Below, piece after piece: positions 1-14,300 of a stretch of DNA of 64,000 bases (position 1 is the stretch's first letter; each line of letters opens with the position of its first letter). Made by a program: the position numbers and the translations under genes. Under the pieces are notes generated by a model that did not search any database, was not told where the DNA came from, and was given only the letters and a program-made list of their open reading frames with translations. The DNA is from Helicoverpa zea (lineage: Eukaryota; Arthropoda; Insecta; Lepidoptera; Noctuidae). The stretch covers positions 9,672,001 to 9,736,000 of the forward strand of contig NC_061461.1 in NCBI RefSeq assembly GCF_022581195.2, in the 5' to 3' direction.

Positions 1-2737
1 GTAGTCGCGATTAGCAAATTAAATGGAAATGTGATATTTTAGTTTAAGGAAAGGGGATTACATTTTTCTATTTTTACATGCAAAAGTGCTTCTACTTAAA
101 TAAATAGATCTAGTAAGAAGCACCTGGCATATCATTCCATTTTTATTCTTTCAACATTGTGGAGTATTATGTATATTGAATTTGGATTTCTATCCCGCAT
201 TTCACCGAAGATAGTAAATTTTTAGCGGAACATAAAATTTTACAGTAAAGGATGTGCACATTTGAAAGGAATATAAACTTAGGTCAAAAATTTAGGTCGT
301 AATGGGTGTGTTATCAAACAACCTTACGCATTTTATATCTTTTAAGACTTACCTTATGGATTTCTTTTTGTAAACGGAGTGTATGTTAATAAATGAGAGC
401 TCATTTGGATGGATTTCATTATTTTGTCACTGATGTTTTGGTTTATTTGGCAAAAGTAATGACTTAAGTGGATTATAATGATTATGTAATTTCTGTCTAA
501 GCGTTTATAACTCTATGTTTTCCAACGACGGGTTGAAATATTGACGCTGCGCGGTGTCGTCGAATATTTCATTAGCGCTCGTTACATCTCCCCTCTCTAT
601 AGCTAAATATACATGTTTAGTACGTCTTCCCAGTCAGCTTTTGACGGCATTAGATGTCATAATTTCAGTAATAACGTTCACTTAATGAATTGAATTGTTA
701 ATTAAAGTGAGATTCCAGCAAAATATTGTGCAATAATCAACATAAGAGTAAAGTAAAATTTGTAGGGACAACACAAAAAGGAAAACTTGCTACAGGATTA
801 AAAATGAATAAAAAAGCTCGTGAAAATTATAGCTCAAACGTCAACCCTATAAAAAACGATAGAGTGCTCTCTCCGATACAGCTAAAGAAGACCAACAATA
901 ATTTATTGAGGAAATAAAATTAACACGACACCACAAATCGAAATAACCACCAGTCTTACACGGAACCTCACTCCACATTACTCGACCACAAAGAAAACCA
1001 TAAAATTTAAGACAGCCGTAAAAAGCGACTTTATAAGTACTTATTCACCATTACAACAGTTCTATAAAAACAAATTTGGGGTAAAAGTAATAAAAACAGA
1101 TAAAAGGGTACTAACGAATATATTGAAAAAGTTAGTTGATGGGAGGTTTATCAAGATTCTCGTCACGTGCAGCTTCCAAGATTCAGTTAGATGGCAAATG
1201 AAGGCTCTTCGATGTAATCTTCAATCGATGGTGTGAAATGACTACAGTACGTTGCCAATTGAAAACGTAATCTCGGCTGTTGCAACAAATTTGGTTTTTG
1301 TTTGTAGTGGCTCAAGGTTCTCCGTGTTTGGGATTAGGATGACAGGTTTCTTTTTGGTAGGATGATATTGTTTATCTTAGGGATACATTTTATGTACTTA
1401 AAAGAATGTAAATACAGGAAAAATATTGGAATTTTAAGAATCACTGGAAATTCTTGTTTAATATGAATTCACCCCATTAATTTCATTAGGTACTATAGTT
1501 GTAATTAAATCAGTTTACTGCCTACAGCTGCCTTAAAGGATAAATAAATACTTCTATCCATTCTTATTTAGATCTAATTTACATAAAATTGATACCTTGG
1601 AAAAACTAAACGTTATAACCACCTATTTAGCAAATAAACTCACTAAAACAACCCAATTTGCTATTTAAAATAAAGCGCTATTTAAATTTTCCTTGTATAC
1701 TACGAATAATATTAAAATTCCGTACAAAATACTTCTTATTTAAGAGAGCCTCTATAACAAAGGATCTTAAAGCTGGGCTCGTATATTTTAAAAACGGCCG
1801 TGATGCAAATCGTCCTTAATTAAGTAGAAACATGGCTTCGTGTGTAAACACAAGACATTAAAAATACTGGCGGAATAAAGAGTGATGGGCTCGTGGCCAG
1901 GGCTGGCTGGCGGGTTGTGTAGAGGTACATGAAATGGGATACAGCGAGCGTGGAGAGAAGAGCAGAAAATATGCCTGTTTTTGTTGTATTGTCTTGTAAA
2001 ATTGTAGGTACTCGTATTATGTAGGTACACCTAACTTACCATAACTTACCGTATTCTATGACTTCTTCCTAAAATATCAATTTGAAATAATGATGTTTTG
2101 TACATTCAAACATGGAGAATGTATAAAATCTGGTTAAATTCTACCAATTTCATAAATAATGTATGTAAAATACCAATAATCAGGTCATTAATACAACTTA
2201 TTGTCTTCATTGCACTTCTTTTTTAAGTGTGCTTAATTTTTGGATTTTTGTAATTTCTTAAACAAAAAGTAGTGAAGAGATTTTGATGCCTAAAGATTAG
2301 TCAATAATTTCAGATTAAGCTTCTCGGAAGATTCACTTAAACTTAACAAAATGAATCGGCTGATTAATTTAAGTGCTGTTAGTATAAGTAATTAACTTTT
2401 GGAAGCTAATTGGCGCTGTGAAACTGGAAGTATTCAAGAGCCTTTTAAATTTAATGTTCAGTTTTCAGTCAAGCGGATAAGCTGTTTAATTTTGAATGAG
2501 TTTTGATGTCAGTTACATTTTCAAGTGTAATTATGTGCATTTTAAAGAGCAGCGATTCGTGAATTTTTGTTTAAAATATGGTTGATTTTCTCTTTGGTTT
2601 TCAGTCAAGCGCCTTTATTTTTCTACCACCACATTTTGTTAGTAATTTTGTCCGTAGTAACTGAGTACTGTACTACGATTGTGACTACCTCTATTATTTT
2701 ATATTTTCCACCAAATGTACATTATGGAATGCAATAA
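1..2737. other. No gene recognised; AT-rich sequence
   Basis: Only short frames are seen. A Lys/Asn-rich frame at 726-917 and an ATG-poor open frame at 910-1236 lie next to each other in different phases. They have no recognisable domain and are explicable by base composition. Confidence 0.5.
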
Positions 2738-2768
2738 ATGATATGATATGATATGATATGATACGATG
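2738..2768 (+). repeat. (ATATG)n microsatellite
   Basis: About six ATATG/ATACG units follow ATGGAATGCAATAA. The upstream flank resembles a non-LTR 3' end, so this may be a retroelement tail. Confidence 0.75.
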
Positions 2769-4967
2769 CCATTCAACATTGCATACGTACTACTAGCACG
2801 TATGTTATTTAATGAAATAAGTCTTCAATTGTAAGTCCCTGTCGAACTGTTCCGTATAACCTCTGCTCCTCGTCTAGCATTATTTTCACAATAATAAGTA
2901 GGTACTTTATGAAACAAAATAATTAAGTAGTTACGGAAGTAAAGTTTGACCTAACTAAACATCTTTTATATTTTACGAAGAAAGCTACATTTATTTTTTT
3001 CTAAGTACCTACGTACTTGTTGAGTTTAAATATATAATTTAAAATTGTTTGTCTCATAGTCACCTATTGCGTTTTTAATTTTCCACATACTCCCATATCA
3101 TTCATAACGCAACAATGTTCAACAACCGTCAATAAAACAGCAACAGTCCTGACCAGCAATTTACAACCAATTCATACACAATACAAAAGAAACATCCTTT
3201 TAAAACCCAAAGCTTAGACAATAGGTATTTTAACATTAATCTTCGAGACGGCAAATCCTTTAAGACTTGCGATCGCTTCGATCCGCGGCCACGGCTGCCG
3301 ATAAATCCAGATTAGGACTCTTTTGTCCTTCCCACAATGAAGTTGGTATCTGCTATTAAATTATTGGCTTCTTAGATGTCATTATTGGTGGTTCAGTTTT
3401 GTACCCTACTTTGCGTGTATTGATAATATTACTGGTTCATAAAAAATATGTATAGTCTATATTAATACATATATACAGAGGAAATAATTGATAGTTTGAT
3501 CGAAAAAATCTTTCGTTTTACACACACTATCACACTAAGCTACACTATCTCCGCTGAACATGGGCTATGTTTGATGCGGATGAAACCGCGTAGATCAGCC
3601 CGTCAATTCCTAAGAGCTAAACTTACTTCAACTTCGAATTCAATGACAATAATTATACATAAAATTTCTTATAAAAACCATTTGAAATGTTACACGAGAT
3701 ATGCGTTCAAAACAAAGCAAAGACAAATATTCCATCACACTAAACTATACGTATGTTTTAGTTACATTTATAGAACAGCCGTAACAACTGTCATAGCACA
3801 CAGAGAAGAGATATACACAAACATACACATTTTACAACTATCCTCAGTTCCAAATGCAATAAACAGACGGAAACGATACATCTCGATTTTTATACCGATA
3901 TCTCACAGTCCCACAGTTCTTATTGTATCGATCTTACAATCGGTTCGGTTATTCGCTTGCGATACTTGTTTAATCGATTAGTGGTTTCGTCGATAAGGTA
4001 TGTATTGTTATTGTTTTGTTTCTGTATGATGATCTGTTGAGGTAAAATTAGATTGCCTTGATGAGGAAATGGAAGTGTGTTATGTAGATCTTTTGTCGTT
4101 TTGAAATGATTGCATGTTTCTTTTGTGCCTTGTATTGTAGGGGTAAAATGTGTCAAGTAGCTTTATGTGCTATTAAGTTGTGTACATCATCATACATATA
4201 ATAAATCTGTAGAAAAGTAATTTTTGTACATTGATGAAATTGACAAAAAAAATAGCCAGCATGTTAAAGGATAACTAACAGAACCCATTTCCATCATTTT
4301 TGTCATTTTTGTCTGTTTTTCTGTTTGTCTGTTTATCTGTTTGTTTGTTCGCGATTCACGTAAAATCTACGAATTAAATGCAGACAATGCTTATATACAA
4401 AAATTCTACGTAACTTGGGGTATTACTTAGTTTTTGTTTCATCGAAATCGATTCACTCTATCAAAAGATATGATTAATTTTTAAACGAAGTATGTAGTAC
4501 ATAGTAACTTATGTGTATATGTAAATTAGCCGTTAAATCATTATTTTAACAGCCAAAACGAATACTTCATTTTATTTTTATATACTTAACTTGTCCTCAT
4601 CTCCGCTACCAAAACATTTCAAGCTTTCGACTCCAAAGTTCAGTTGCACTGTAAATATTTATTTTTATTCTAGGACAAAAGCTTTGCCTTGCTCGCTACA
4701 GTTTACTTTCGTTTTATTCAAAATAGTGTGCCCATCCACTGCTAAGTTGAGAGCGATCGGAACACCGAATCCGTAAAATATGGAATAGGTATCTCGGGAT
4801 CTTTCAGTTTTATAGACTTTGAAATGACGCTTCTAGTAACATCGAAGAATTTACCAATATCTAAGAATAAAGCTGGGATATTGGTGTTATATGTCGTTGT
4901 GATCGCTGTTTTAGTTTTGATTCTTTGATTTTTATGAAGATGGAAACTTAGAAATTACACAGGCTAC

Positions 4968-5040
4968 TTTTTATCTGGATGCAGGATAAATTCCCTCGGG
5001 ATGTATCCCGGTGGGACCATGGAAACCAGCCAGTATCCTT
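4968..5040 (+). mobile_element. Decayed Helitron-like fragment
   Basis: It contains TTTTTATCTGGATGCAGG, then AAATTCCCTCGGGATG, resembling the TTTTTATCCGG...GTTCCC.CGGGATG region of the intact Helitrons but with a short duplication and no recognisable CTAG end. Confidence 0.35.
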
Positions 5041-6282
5041 TATATCATATTGTGATGAATATTCACTTGCTTATATTGTCTTGAAAGCTGAAGCATGCTG
5101 CTTCAAACTGCTATTGGCAAACAAAGCTTGCTCTACTGTGAACACGATACGGTATAATATTCTTCATTTGTCGTGCACAAAGGCTAGTAAGTATTTCCTA
5201 GTATTACGCCGACGTCCAATAATGTTCAGTTTCATTACGATGTTGATTTCAGCCGAGTCATAAAGGCGCTATGCCTTTACTGCTTCTCAGAAATGAATGA
5301 AATCCATTTCACTTTGACGATCCAAAAGCTCATGTTGGACTTTAAATTATATTTCAGATTTTATAGAAAAGCCAAGCCATGTTATTGATCTAAAAGAAAT
5401 ATTTTTATCATTTTCATATTCTTCAAATAGATAAAATATTGAATTTTTTATCAACCATTCAAAGTTTTAAAAAATGTAGGCGAAATTATTTTTATAAAAT
5501 ATTTTTATTATATTTCGTATTTTTATTCAACATCAATCTAACCCTGTCAAAGCTGACCCCGGTCAAAATGGACCCCGGCGTTTTGTATGCAAAATTTTGT
5601 CATACAAGTTTTGCGTTTTGAAAGGTTTTAATATTTTGTCTGACAAGTGACAGTTAATTTGAGCCCAAGGCCTTGCAACGACATCAATCACGCGGGTTGC
5701 GCGATGCGGTCGAGATTACGCCTTGTGACTTCATTCGAATTACTCCACAGCGATATTTTGGCCGCTCTCTCTCCTGTTTATTGCCCGAATTCAGGCGTAA
5801 ATTTTGGAATATACTTTTATTTTAAATGTTACACAGAAAGTATTTCAGTCTTTATTAACTTGCATTGGTTACAAACGTGGTTCATGGTATGTTTTTACAC
5901 AAATGTATAAAACATGCCCACACAGGCAGAGTATTTCTAACAGAGATTTAATCAATATCAGCCGCTATATACCTGCATCCTTTACCAATAATAACCGCAC
6001 AATATATACTTAAACCTACCTTTATATACCTAGGTATACAAGTACTCGACGTAAAGCACTTAACATTATTAAGTGATCGATACCGAGTGAGTGTTGTATC
6101 GACAATGGCTAGCGGTCACATCTTGAACTGACGTCTCGCTCCGGTCCATTGTACCCTCTGTCAACTGATAATAATTCCCCCCAATAATAAAGGAGTAATC
6201 CGCAACCCAATTATACTAAAAACGGGTTTCCAATTCCTTTCCCAATGGAGTTTAGTACCAACATCCCTGCATTGTTTCCCTG

Positions 6283-6320
6283 ATAGTTCGAACAACGCAA
6301 TAAGCGTTGTATTGAACTAT
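6283..6320. repeat. Small imperfect hairpin
   Basis: ATAGTTCGAACAACGC is followed, after five bases, by GCGTTGTATTGAACTAT, pairing over about 15 positions with one bulge. Confidence 0.5.
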
Positions 6321-7197
6321 CCGATGAAAGGTATGGTAATTGAAATCAATATATATAGGTATGTACGTATAAAGATATATAATTAGGGTGCAGGTACCCA
6401 TATCACATTTTGTATGAAGTATGAAGGTTGGACAGTGGAAGGGTTTGGCTGAAATTGAATTTGACTTGCTGTATATTTGTTAATGGATTCCGATGTTCGG
6501 AATTTATTTGTATAGGAATTGGGTTAAAACTGTAGGGCTATTGATTCAAAATTAATTGTTTGTTATTGTGAACCGTTTACGGGTCTATTTCGATGACTAA
6601 TAGAATTTTGTATATTCGATCTATGAGTAAACACAATACCAAAAACTGATCAGTAAATACTTTTTATAACGTAACTGGCCGAAAAAAATATAGTTCTTTT
6701 AAAAACTTCGAGATATTTCACAAGAGCATTTTACTTGTAATGCTTAATCGAAAAGATATTTTTTTAGGGAATATTTAATTTTTACAAAGAATAACCTCCA
6801 GACAACATCCCTTAACAGTAAATTAATTGTCTACTTGGACATTCAAGGGTTAATATCGCTTATATAAGTAATTACGGTCAGGTTATCATTAGGCCTTGCA
6901 ATAAATAACTTGAGATTTGACCCCCATAAAGAAGGTTGGGGAAAGGTCACGAAAATATTACGGCTATCTTTTATACTACACATAAAGCACCGAAAAGTGG
7001 TCAGTTCAAAAATCTTTCTGAAAAAATTATGAGTTGTGATAATATGATAAACAAAATGGAAAATATATAATTTGGAAAATGACATCTAAGTGCCTACATT
7101 TCGGTCAATTGTTCTGTCTTATAAATATATATGCGTAGTTATTGACACCTTATTGTTAAAAGATATCTCGCACATAGGTATATATCTAAACATCCCA

Positions 7198-7272
7198 CTA
7201 ATGTACCAGGGCCGCGGTAACACCTTCGAACAATCTCGCAGCACCGGCAGGATCCTACTGAAACCTCAGAAT
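7198..7272 (-). mobile_element. Fragment of a non-LTR element (same family as 32262-32418)
   Basis: Read on the minus strand, this has TTCGAAGGTGTTACCGCGG followed by CCCTGGTACAT. It matches the TTCGAAAGAGATACCGCGGC and CCTGGTACAT block near 32270-32300, so it is a second, diverged copy in the opposite orientation. It includes only the segment around the coding end. Confidence 0.45.
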
Positions 7273-7895
7273 CTCATCTAATAGGTACACAGCCTAGCAT
7301 AAGATTAGGCAAAGAAGCAAGGACAAAACGCTATCAAAATGAAGCTGTCTTAAAAAATAAAGACTTTTCGAAACTGGCCCAGTTAAAATGCTACTAAGTG
7401 TACAAACGTATGTATTAGGTGATACGTTCTGCTGATAAGCGAATGTAAAATTGGGGTTTAATTAGTGAAGTGGCTTCAACCTCAGTGCGGTTTATTGGAA
7501 GTTATTTTACAAATATAAATTACGGAATCAATACCTTTTTCTGTTTGTCAGCTTTATGTAATAAATAAATATATATCCCTCCAGCTCTGCGTTTTTGTTT
7601 CACAACTTTATTTAGAAAATATATACTTACATGGCTCTGTAGCTCTCTATAAGCTGGTTGTTTTCCTAACATTTTTAAAGCAAAGTTAGTAAATCACGCG
7701 TTAGTCAATGTGGTAAGCGCCGGTCACTCGATAAATCCTTGTCGCTCGCTACACGTTTAAGTTGAAAGATTGCTCTCAGTGGTTATACTGAAAAATATTA
7801 TACTGGAAAACGTAAATTCAATTTTGAAAAAAGAAACTACCATATTTTTTACATAGATTATAAACACATAAAACTTTAAGGGTGAGTTGTACCAT

Positions 7896-8377
7896 TTTTA
7901 ACCGACTTCCCAAAAAGGAGGAGGTTCTCAATTCATCGCGATCTTTTTTTTTATTATTTTTTATGTATGTTCACCGATTTCTCGGAGACGCCTAGACCGA
8001 TTTGCAATTTTTTTTTTGTTTGCTAGGGTTTACTTCCCAGGTGGTCCCATAGTCACCAGGTCAGTATCTGATGATGGAAACCCTGAGAAATCGAGGGCAA
8101 CTTTCGAAAATTGTAGGCATACGTAGGGTAAAAACTTGACACTAAGGCGTATGTCTGATAACACTGATAACACTGGCTTATATTGTTCGTATTGATGAGA
8201 ACTTTCCACGTATGCGGATAGTGACAACTATGCTTATCACTGAAAAGCTAAAAATAAAAAAATAAAGAAGTCGGTGGCGAAATAAACTTAGTTACATCCA
8301 TTAGACACTGACTTCTAGGCCGATGCACCTAAGAATAGTTTTTTTTTGCTTTTCAGTGTTTTTGGGAGTCGGTTTTA
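7896..8377. mobile_element. Lepidopteran repeat with ~17-bp inverted ends (MITE-like)
   Basis: The left end AACCGACTTCCCAAAAA is mirrored on the right by TTTTTGGGAGTCGGTTTT. The inside, with phrases such as GATGGAAACCCTGAGAAATC and the tandem GATAACACTGATAACACT, matches a repeat family I know from many moth genomes. It has no coding capacity beyond a chance 65-codon frame. No clear target duplication was identified. Confidence 0.7.
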
Positions 8378-11300
8378 TTTTTTTGTAAAAAGTTTTTACT
8401 TTAACGATAACCAAACCATAACCGGCCGTGAAATTTTCGCTGGTTGATCAAATTGTCGATCTAATAACTGAACATGATTTGGTTATCGTCATAGTTTTAA
8501 ATGCTGTGTTACCCGTAAAATAGGAAAGATCTTTGTTGTCGTTCTTATCCATATAAGATTAAACTTTCATTAAAAGGATATTTCGTATTAATATACCTCA
8601 CTACCTATTGCCTAACACTATTATCATCAGCATATTAGTTATGCTCAGCCGCCACGATATTGCATTGTGTCCTTATCGCTCCTGAGTGATAACCGGTCCC
8701 ATTGTGTTCGGGTCACAAATCTCTATTGTTACTCAGTAGCCTAGCGAAGCTGGTAAATGCCTACAATATGACTGGGGTAGGGAGAATATAAAATATAGTA
8801 GATAATGTGGTATATTGCCAATGAATATGCCTAGTATAGGCAATTGAAAGTTTTTGGTACAGGTTATTTAATTAAAAATTATCAGGCAAATACATAATAG
8901 TGCAAAAAAGCTTTAATTGTAACTGTCACCTAAATAATTAAAAGTATTACCACCTAAGAATACATGTGGAAAGCAATAAAAGTATTGAGTAATTCTTACC
9001 AAATTACCTAAACAATTACCGGTTTAGGAATCCCCTATAAGAAAATATCTTTAATTAAAAATATTACCAAACTTCTTGCATAAAGACTACTTTACGATGC
9101 AAGAAGTTGAATACTCATAACTCAAATGTAGCGAATAAAAAAATTAAACACCATTCAAACAACCATAATGCTGTAATTTAAATAGGCACTTATAATAACT
9201 TAAATTATGCGCAAACAATATCCGAAGCGAACCAAAACAACAAAAAACTAGAATAACGATGAAAAACAGCCCCGATGAGATAATAAAACTTATTTTCTTT
9301 TTTTACTGTTCAGAATTTTTATATCGAGAGCACCTGACTTCTTTTTGTTTGGGCAGGAATCATGATTAGCTTAAGTACAGTTTTCAGAGTTTTGTTTAAG
9401 TTGTTATATGTTTTTTGGATTTATTTACGTGCTCGCTGAATGACTTCACTGTAGTCGCTTATAGGGTGGTAAGCTACGAATCTAGTTAAGTTTGTATATG
9501 TTGATTTGTGATGTATGTGTTTTGTATGTGTTTTTTTAGTTTAGTTTAGAATAAATTAATAAGAACCTATCTGCCGCATTAGGCAAGTCCTGTAAGGGTA
9601 GATGTAAGGTTGTGTAAATAAATAAATAAATAAATGTATTTAGAAATTATGCTATACATTTCGTACAGGTAACTTTTCGTATCTATAGGCAGATATGCTT
9701 TTTCCACAAAGAAAAACTGCCGTAGGGAAAGTCCATACACAGCTGAAGAGTTTTTCTGACCGCGATTAACTTAGGGACTACCGATTTCAAACTACTGGAC
9801 CGATTTCAAAAAACTCTCCATTTCTTCGTGTGTGCGTTAATGTTCCTAACTGAAATTGCTGACGGAAGCTTCTATTGTAATGAAATACTTGTTCATTACA
9901 CTCTAAAACATCGATTAACCAACAAATTATGCGAACATTTCCTCTATCGAATACTGATCCCGTGACTACCCTCAATATGCGACCTTCATCATGAGTGACC
10001 GTAAACCCTCCCACGGGTCCTGAGTGTGAAGCGCCGAATATTTTATTCATGAACACCTGAAATTCTTTAAACAAGGAATAGAGGCTTAGCGGAGCCCGTT
10101 TGGGGTTTTGCTGATACAAAACTTTGCCTCGAAATAGGCAGATGTTAAGCTTACCCGTTAAAAGAAAGCTTAGATATCTATTTTAGAACATTTCAGAAAA
10201 TAAATATTCTTTTAATAATAAAAAAGAAATTATTTTCACCGAATCCTGTTGACTCGAAAGAGCTTCACTTGTAAACAACTAAATCTAAACGAGCGAAACA
10301 CAAAAGCTCTTTGAAAAACGACCCATTTGTGTGACCCAAAACAAAGCTTTTAATCTTTAATTTTTATTTCTATTCCATTGAAAAAAATGTTTTCGATTTC
10401 CACTGGCGACGGATATTTAAAACTGTTTGTTTTAGAGCTTGCAAACTGCAAACTTTTAGTCGGCCGATAGTTTGTTTGGGCTCTTAAATCAGTATGAAGA
10501 TTAATGATAGTACACACATTACAGAGATCGGGTATTTTGTCGGTATCAAAACCGATTGAAAACGTAAGAATAAGAATATGTATTAGCACAAAAACATGGT
10601 ATAAAAGGTGTTACAATAGTCAAATTTGGTCACATGATAAGCAAAAATTATGTAGCATGCAAAATTTCTAGAAATTCTTTGACACTATAAAAATTATTAC
10701 CATTTCATTTTATTTTTCAGCAGTTTTATTTTAAACTTAGATTGTACCTAATCAAGATTTACTTAAAAAAATTGCCAACCATCGGCTTAACTGTCGGTCG
10801 ACTATTTTGTCTGCAGTCTGCGGATACTTTCAGTCGTTCCCATTTAATGGTTGCAGCTAAAATTTACAGTTAGTGACGTCAGAGGTACAGTCGGTTACAA
10901 AAGCGAATGTTGTTGACTCGTGTGTCAAGCGGTTTGTTGTTCATATGTTAAGTTGTTGTTTGCAATTAATTTGTGGAAAACTATTCATATTTCACAAACG
11001 TCACAAACAACATATTTATTGGTATCACGAAAAGTTGTGCGAAGTTAAAAGATGAGTATGAATTTGAACCCAGCAATGATAGCGATGTTAGTTAGTTATT
11101 AGAAGTATTTTTATTCAATCGATAAAGACAATTAATTATTATTCTACGCTGCTAGTCAGGGTTATTATTTTCAATTAAGTACCCAACTGTAGGAATAAAG
11201 CAATATGACGTCATACATCACTCCCTAGAACACGTAGAAGACTGATCACAAAGAAGATCTTACAGAGAATAAAGCAGTCTGAGTATATAGTAAGATAGTT

Positions 11301-14300
11301 CACGGGACATTGTTGATCAAAAAACTGAGAGTATTTATATCTCGTTCAATTGTCCTTCTCGTGTCCTCATCCATTAGCCATCTACGTACCATTATACCTA
11401 ACATTCAATTAATAAACGAATGTAGATTGATGTACACTTTTTCCTAGCCGAACAGTCCATTTATCATAAATAAAAGAACATCATTTATCAAGGTTCTATA
11501 GCAAATTACGCCTAAAATTGTTCTGACTTGCTCTTCATTTATAAATCGTGGGTTCTAGAAAGATATAGACGATAAGTGGCTACGCTTTGAGTTTGATTGC
11601 CTTACTTTTGAAGGTTCTAGACATATTTTGGTAGTATGTAGAACTCGTCTATGACTGCTAAAGAATGTGCTTTCCTGAAAAGTTGTCATGTTATCTACAC
11701 TTTTATTACAAAAAGAGTATTACAAAATAGTCAATGATATGCTTTTGTATCGCATGATGCTTGAAAAGACTCACGTTATCGGACTATACTAATTCACGTA
11801 GGTAATATTTGTAAGACCATTTTTTTCAATGTCAATCATTCCTTGTTTCATAGCATAATAAAATAGTCTAATAATGCATATAAAATACATCAGTGCTACC
11901 TACACTATCTAATTCGCACCAATTTACTAGCGACCTTCACAGAAACGCAATTAAAGACAACATTACCATACCTAAATAGTACAAAATAAACATAAATTCA
12001 ACCTCTGAGCAGGTGTATTCACATTGAGTTCAACTTAGTCTGACAGGCAAAAACAATCCATCTGAGTGTAAAACGTTTGCAAGTCACAATGATAAATGTG
12101 CCCAATTTGTAGGGCGTGAAAGCTTCGCTCGTAAGTGGCTTAAACGCGAAGTAGATACAGATTGTCATTACACGGCAACCATTAAGTGTTTGTTGGAGTG
12201 GTTTGATCGTTTTAATGATATGATGCCACGATTGTGTTCGAAGGGTTCATTTTAAAAGCATACTTTATCGTTGATATTTTTCCAGTTAAAATTGGTAAGA
12301 CAACTCCAAACTTGGGAACCTGAAGGTATTTTCTCTATTCGCATAGCATTGTCTAAACACTGTATAGCATAATGTCTACATGTTTATACATTTTTTCTTG
12401 TACACTATGTGTTAAAGCTGACCTAGACCCTGCTATTGACCTTCGTCATAAAGTAAGACTTAAATACAAACCCCAATATTAACCCTAAAACAACAAACAA
12501 ACCTAACAACACTATTACACGTACAAACGTTATCGATTCATAAATAATAAATGAATCTCAAACAAAAGATTAAACAAATGATAGAACAAAACAACTCGAT
12601 ACACGTACTCGGTAATTCGTTCGATCGTATCGATTTGAATCGATATCTAATTACGAACACACGCGACGAGAGACACACTCGTTATTCTTGCCCACACATC
12701 TGGAAATGCGATAATGACGAGTTTGCTGTAAATTTTTATTCAATAGCGATTGTCGTGGTTTTCTTTGTTTTATGAATACACAGAGCTGTCCTACGAGACT
12801 CGAGTTTATCTCGACTTGTATATTTTAGATTTTATGTTTAGATTCAGACTGTTTTTGTTTCAGTTTATTTGTTTTGCTTTTCATGTTGCTGAAATAGTAA
12901 CGTGGATGCTAAAACTGTGTATTTTGTATACCATACCGACTTTATTCCTATCAATGATGAAAGTATCCTGATTTTATCTTTATAGACTTTTGTCCCTGCT
13001 ATAAAAGTATCAATCAGCAGCCTGTTACATATCACCACGATCTCGCACCAGTAAACAAGATAATAATTATTCACAAAGCAATAAGGTTAACGAGGCGATC
13101 ATAGCCTAAGCTCATGAATTTTAATCCCACGCTAATCTGTATGCATCTTCGCTATTACCTATTTACAATATTAGCTTCAGATCTCGGTAATTAACGTTCA
13201 AGCCAATTTGGATTTAACAGGGTGTAAGTTTAAGCCTTTCTGGGAATATTTGGTTGTTAATATGAGCCTTGAACAACTGTTGAGCGTGAAACTAATTTCT
13301 ATCCTAAGTAACTGTGAAGGTTTCACGGTTGAGCTGCCAAACCGATTTGAATTTGGAATTTTGCACATAGAGCTTTAAATAGAAAGTTATATTTGGAATT
13401 ACATTAGTGGTTCGAAATTTGAATTAATGGACTCTTTTGTTTTGAAAGGGTAACATACTATATAACATGATATTTCTGAGTATTTCCTACGTTTTTAATT
13501 TATTCGAGAATGAGGAAAGCTGATGAAGATGATATCTTAAGATAACGATTGACTGAGTATGAATTGATATAACGCCCAAAAGAGCGAAATTCACGCGTAC
13601 ACAACATATGCCTACTTAAATATAAATAAATATCAAATGATTATCTCCGTGTAAAGCAGTGTTCACGCCAGCTTTGACATCCAGCGATGTGGAACATCCC
13701 AATGAGTCCTTTGTCGAGATATATTCTCTCCATGTACAGAAAACACTTTTTGCCAAATTGACACAAGCGACAGTGAAACGGAATCTTTCATTTGTTTCGT
13801 CGAACACGAGTGAAACTGGACGGATTGTTCCAATGTTTATACGAATTTAAATCCTGTCGTAGAATTCTCGTAATTTGGTACATCTTTTTTTTTTCATTTT
13901 AACGAGCTGATGCTTGATATAGGTACACAAAGAAAGACTATGTTTGTGAGCGAAAGAGGTAGATAAGTATGTACGCGTAACTGCATCACAAATACAGCAT
14001 CATTTTTCCAAGAATCTTGTTTCTGACTTGCACAGATACATATTTACTGCGTTAGCACGCCCTGCTTACCCCACAAAGGAACTACAAGAACTGTATTCTC
14101 TTATAAATTGTTTTCTTCATAAAATATCGCTCAAGTTTCCTCGCTATTTCTATTTATCTAAAGGCTCATTCTTTATACAGCCGTAGACGTGTGTTCGCCG
14201 ACAGTTAGTTAGGGCGCACACATCCATTCTAGTTCCACAGAAATACCAACACCTAAGACAAAAGAATATCGCTATTTTTCCAAAACAAAAACAAAAGTGT

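Larger units (their letters stand above)
2769..7195. other. No gene recognised
   Basis: It holds a (TGTTTGTC)-like simple run near 4305-4345, Helitron-like scraps near 3560-3640 and 4968-5040, and the hairpin at 6283. The 161-codon frame at 3496-3981 overlaps one of those scraps and has no domain. Confidence 0.5.

Noticed and set aside
726..1236. Two adjoining open stretches in different frames (726-917 and 910-1236), resembling one frameshifted gene
   Set aside because: The residues are Lys/Asn/Thr-rich as expected from AT-rich sequence. No motif is recognised and the second stretch has no early ATG.
3496..3981. 161-codon open frame, among the longest in the window
   Set aside because: It overlaps a Helitron-like scrap, has no domain or coding-like composition, and frames of this size arise by chance in AT-rich DNA of this length.
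9787..10119. 110-codon minus-strand frame
   Set aside because: It partly overlaps a Helitron-family scrap (ACTACTGGACCGATTTC) and shows no known domain.
12551..12775. 74-codon frame with a real ATG and a hydrophobic end
   Set aside because: No splice or promoter support and no family resemblance. The hydrophobic tail comes from T-rich sequence.
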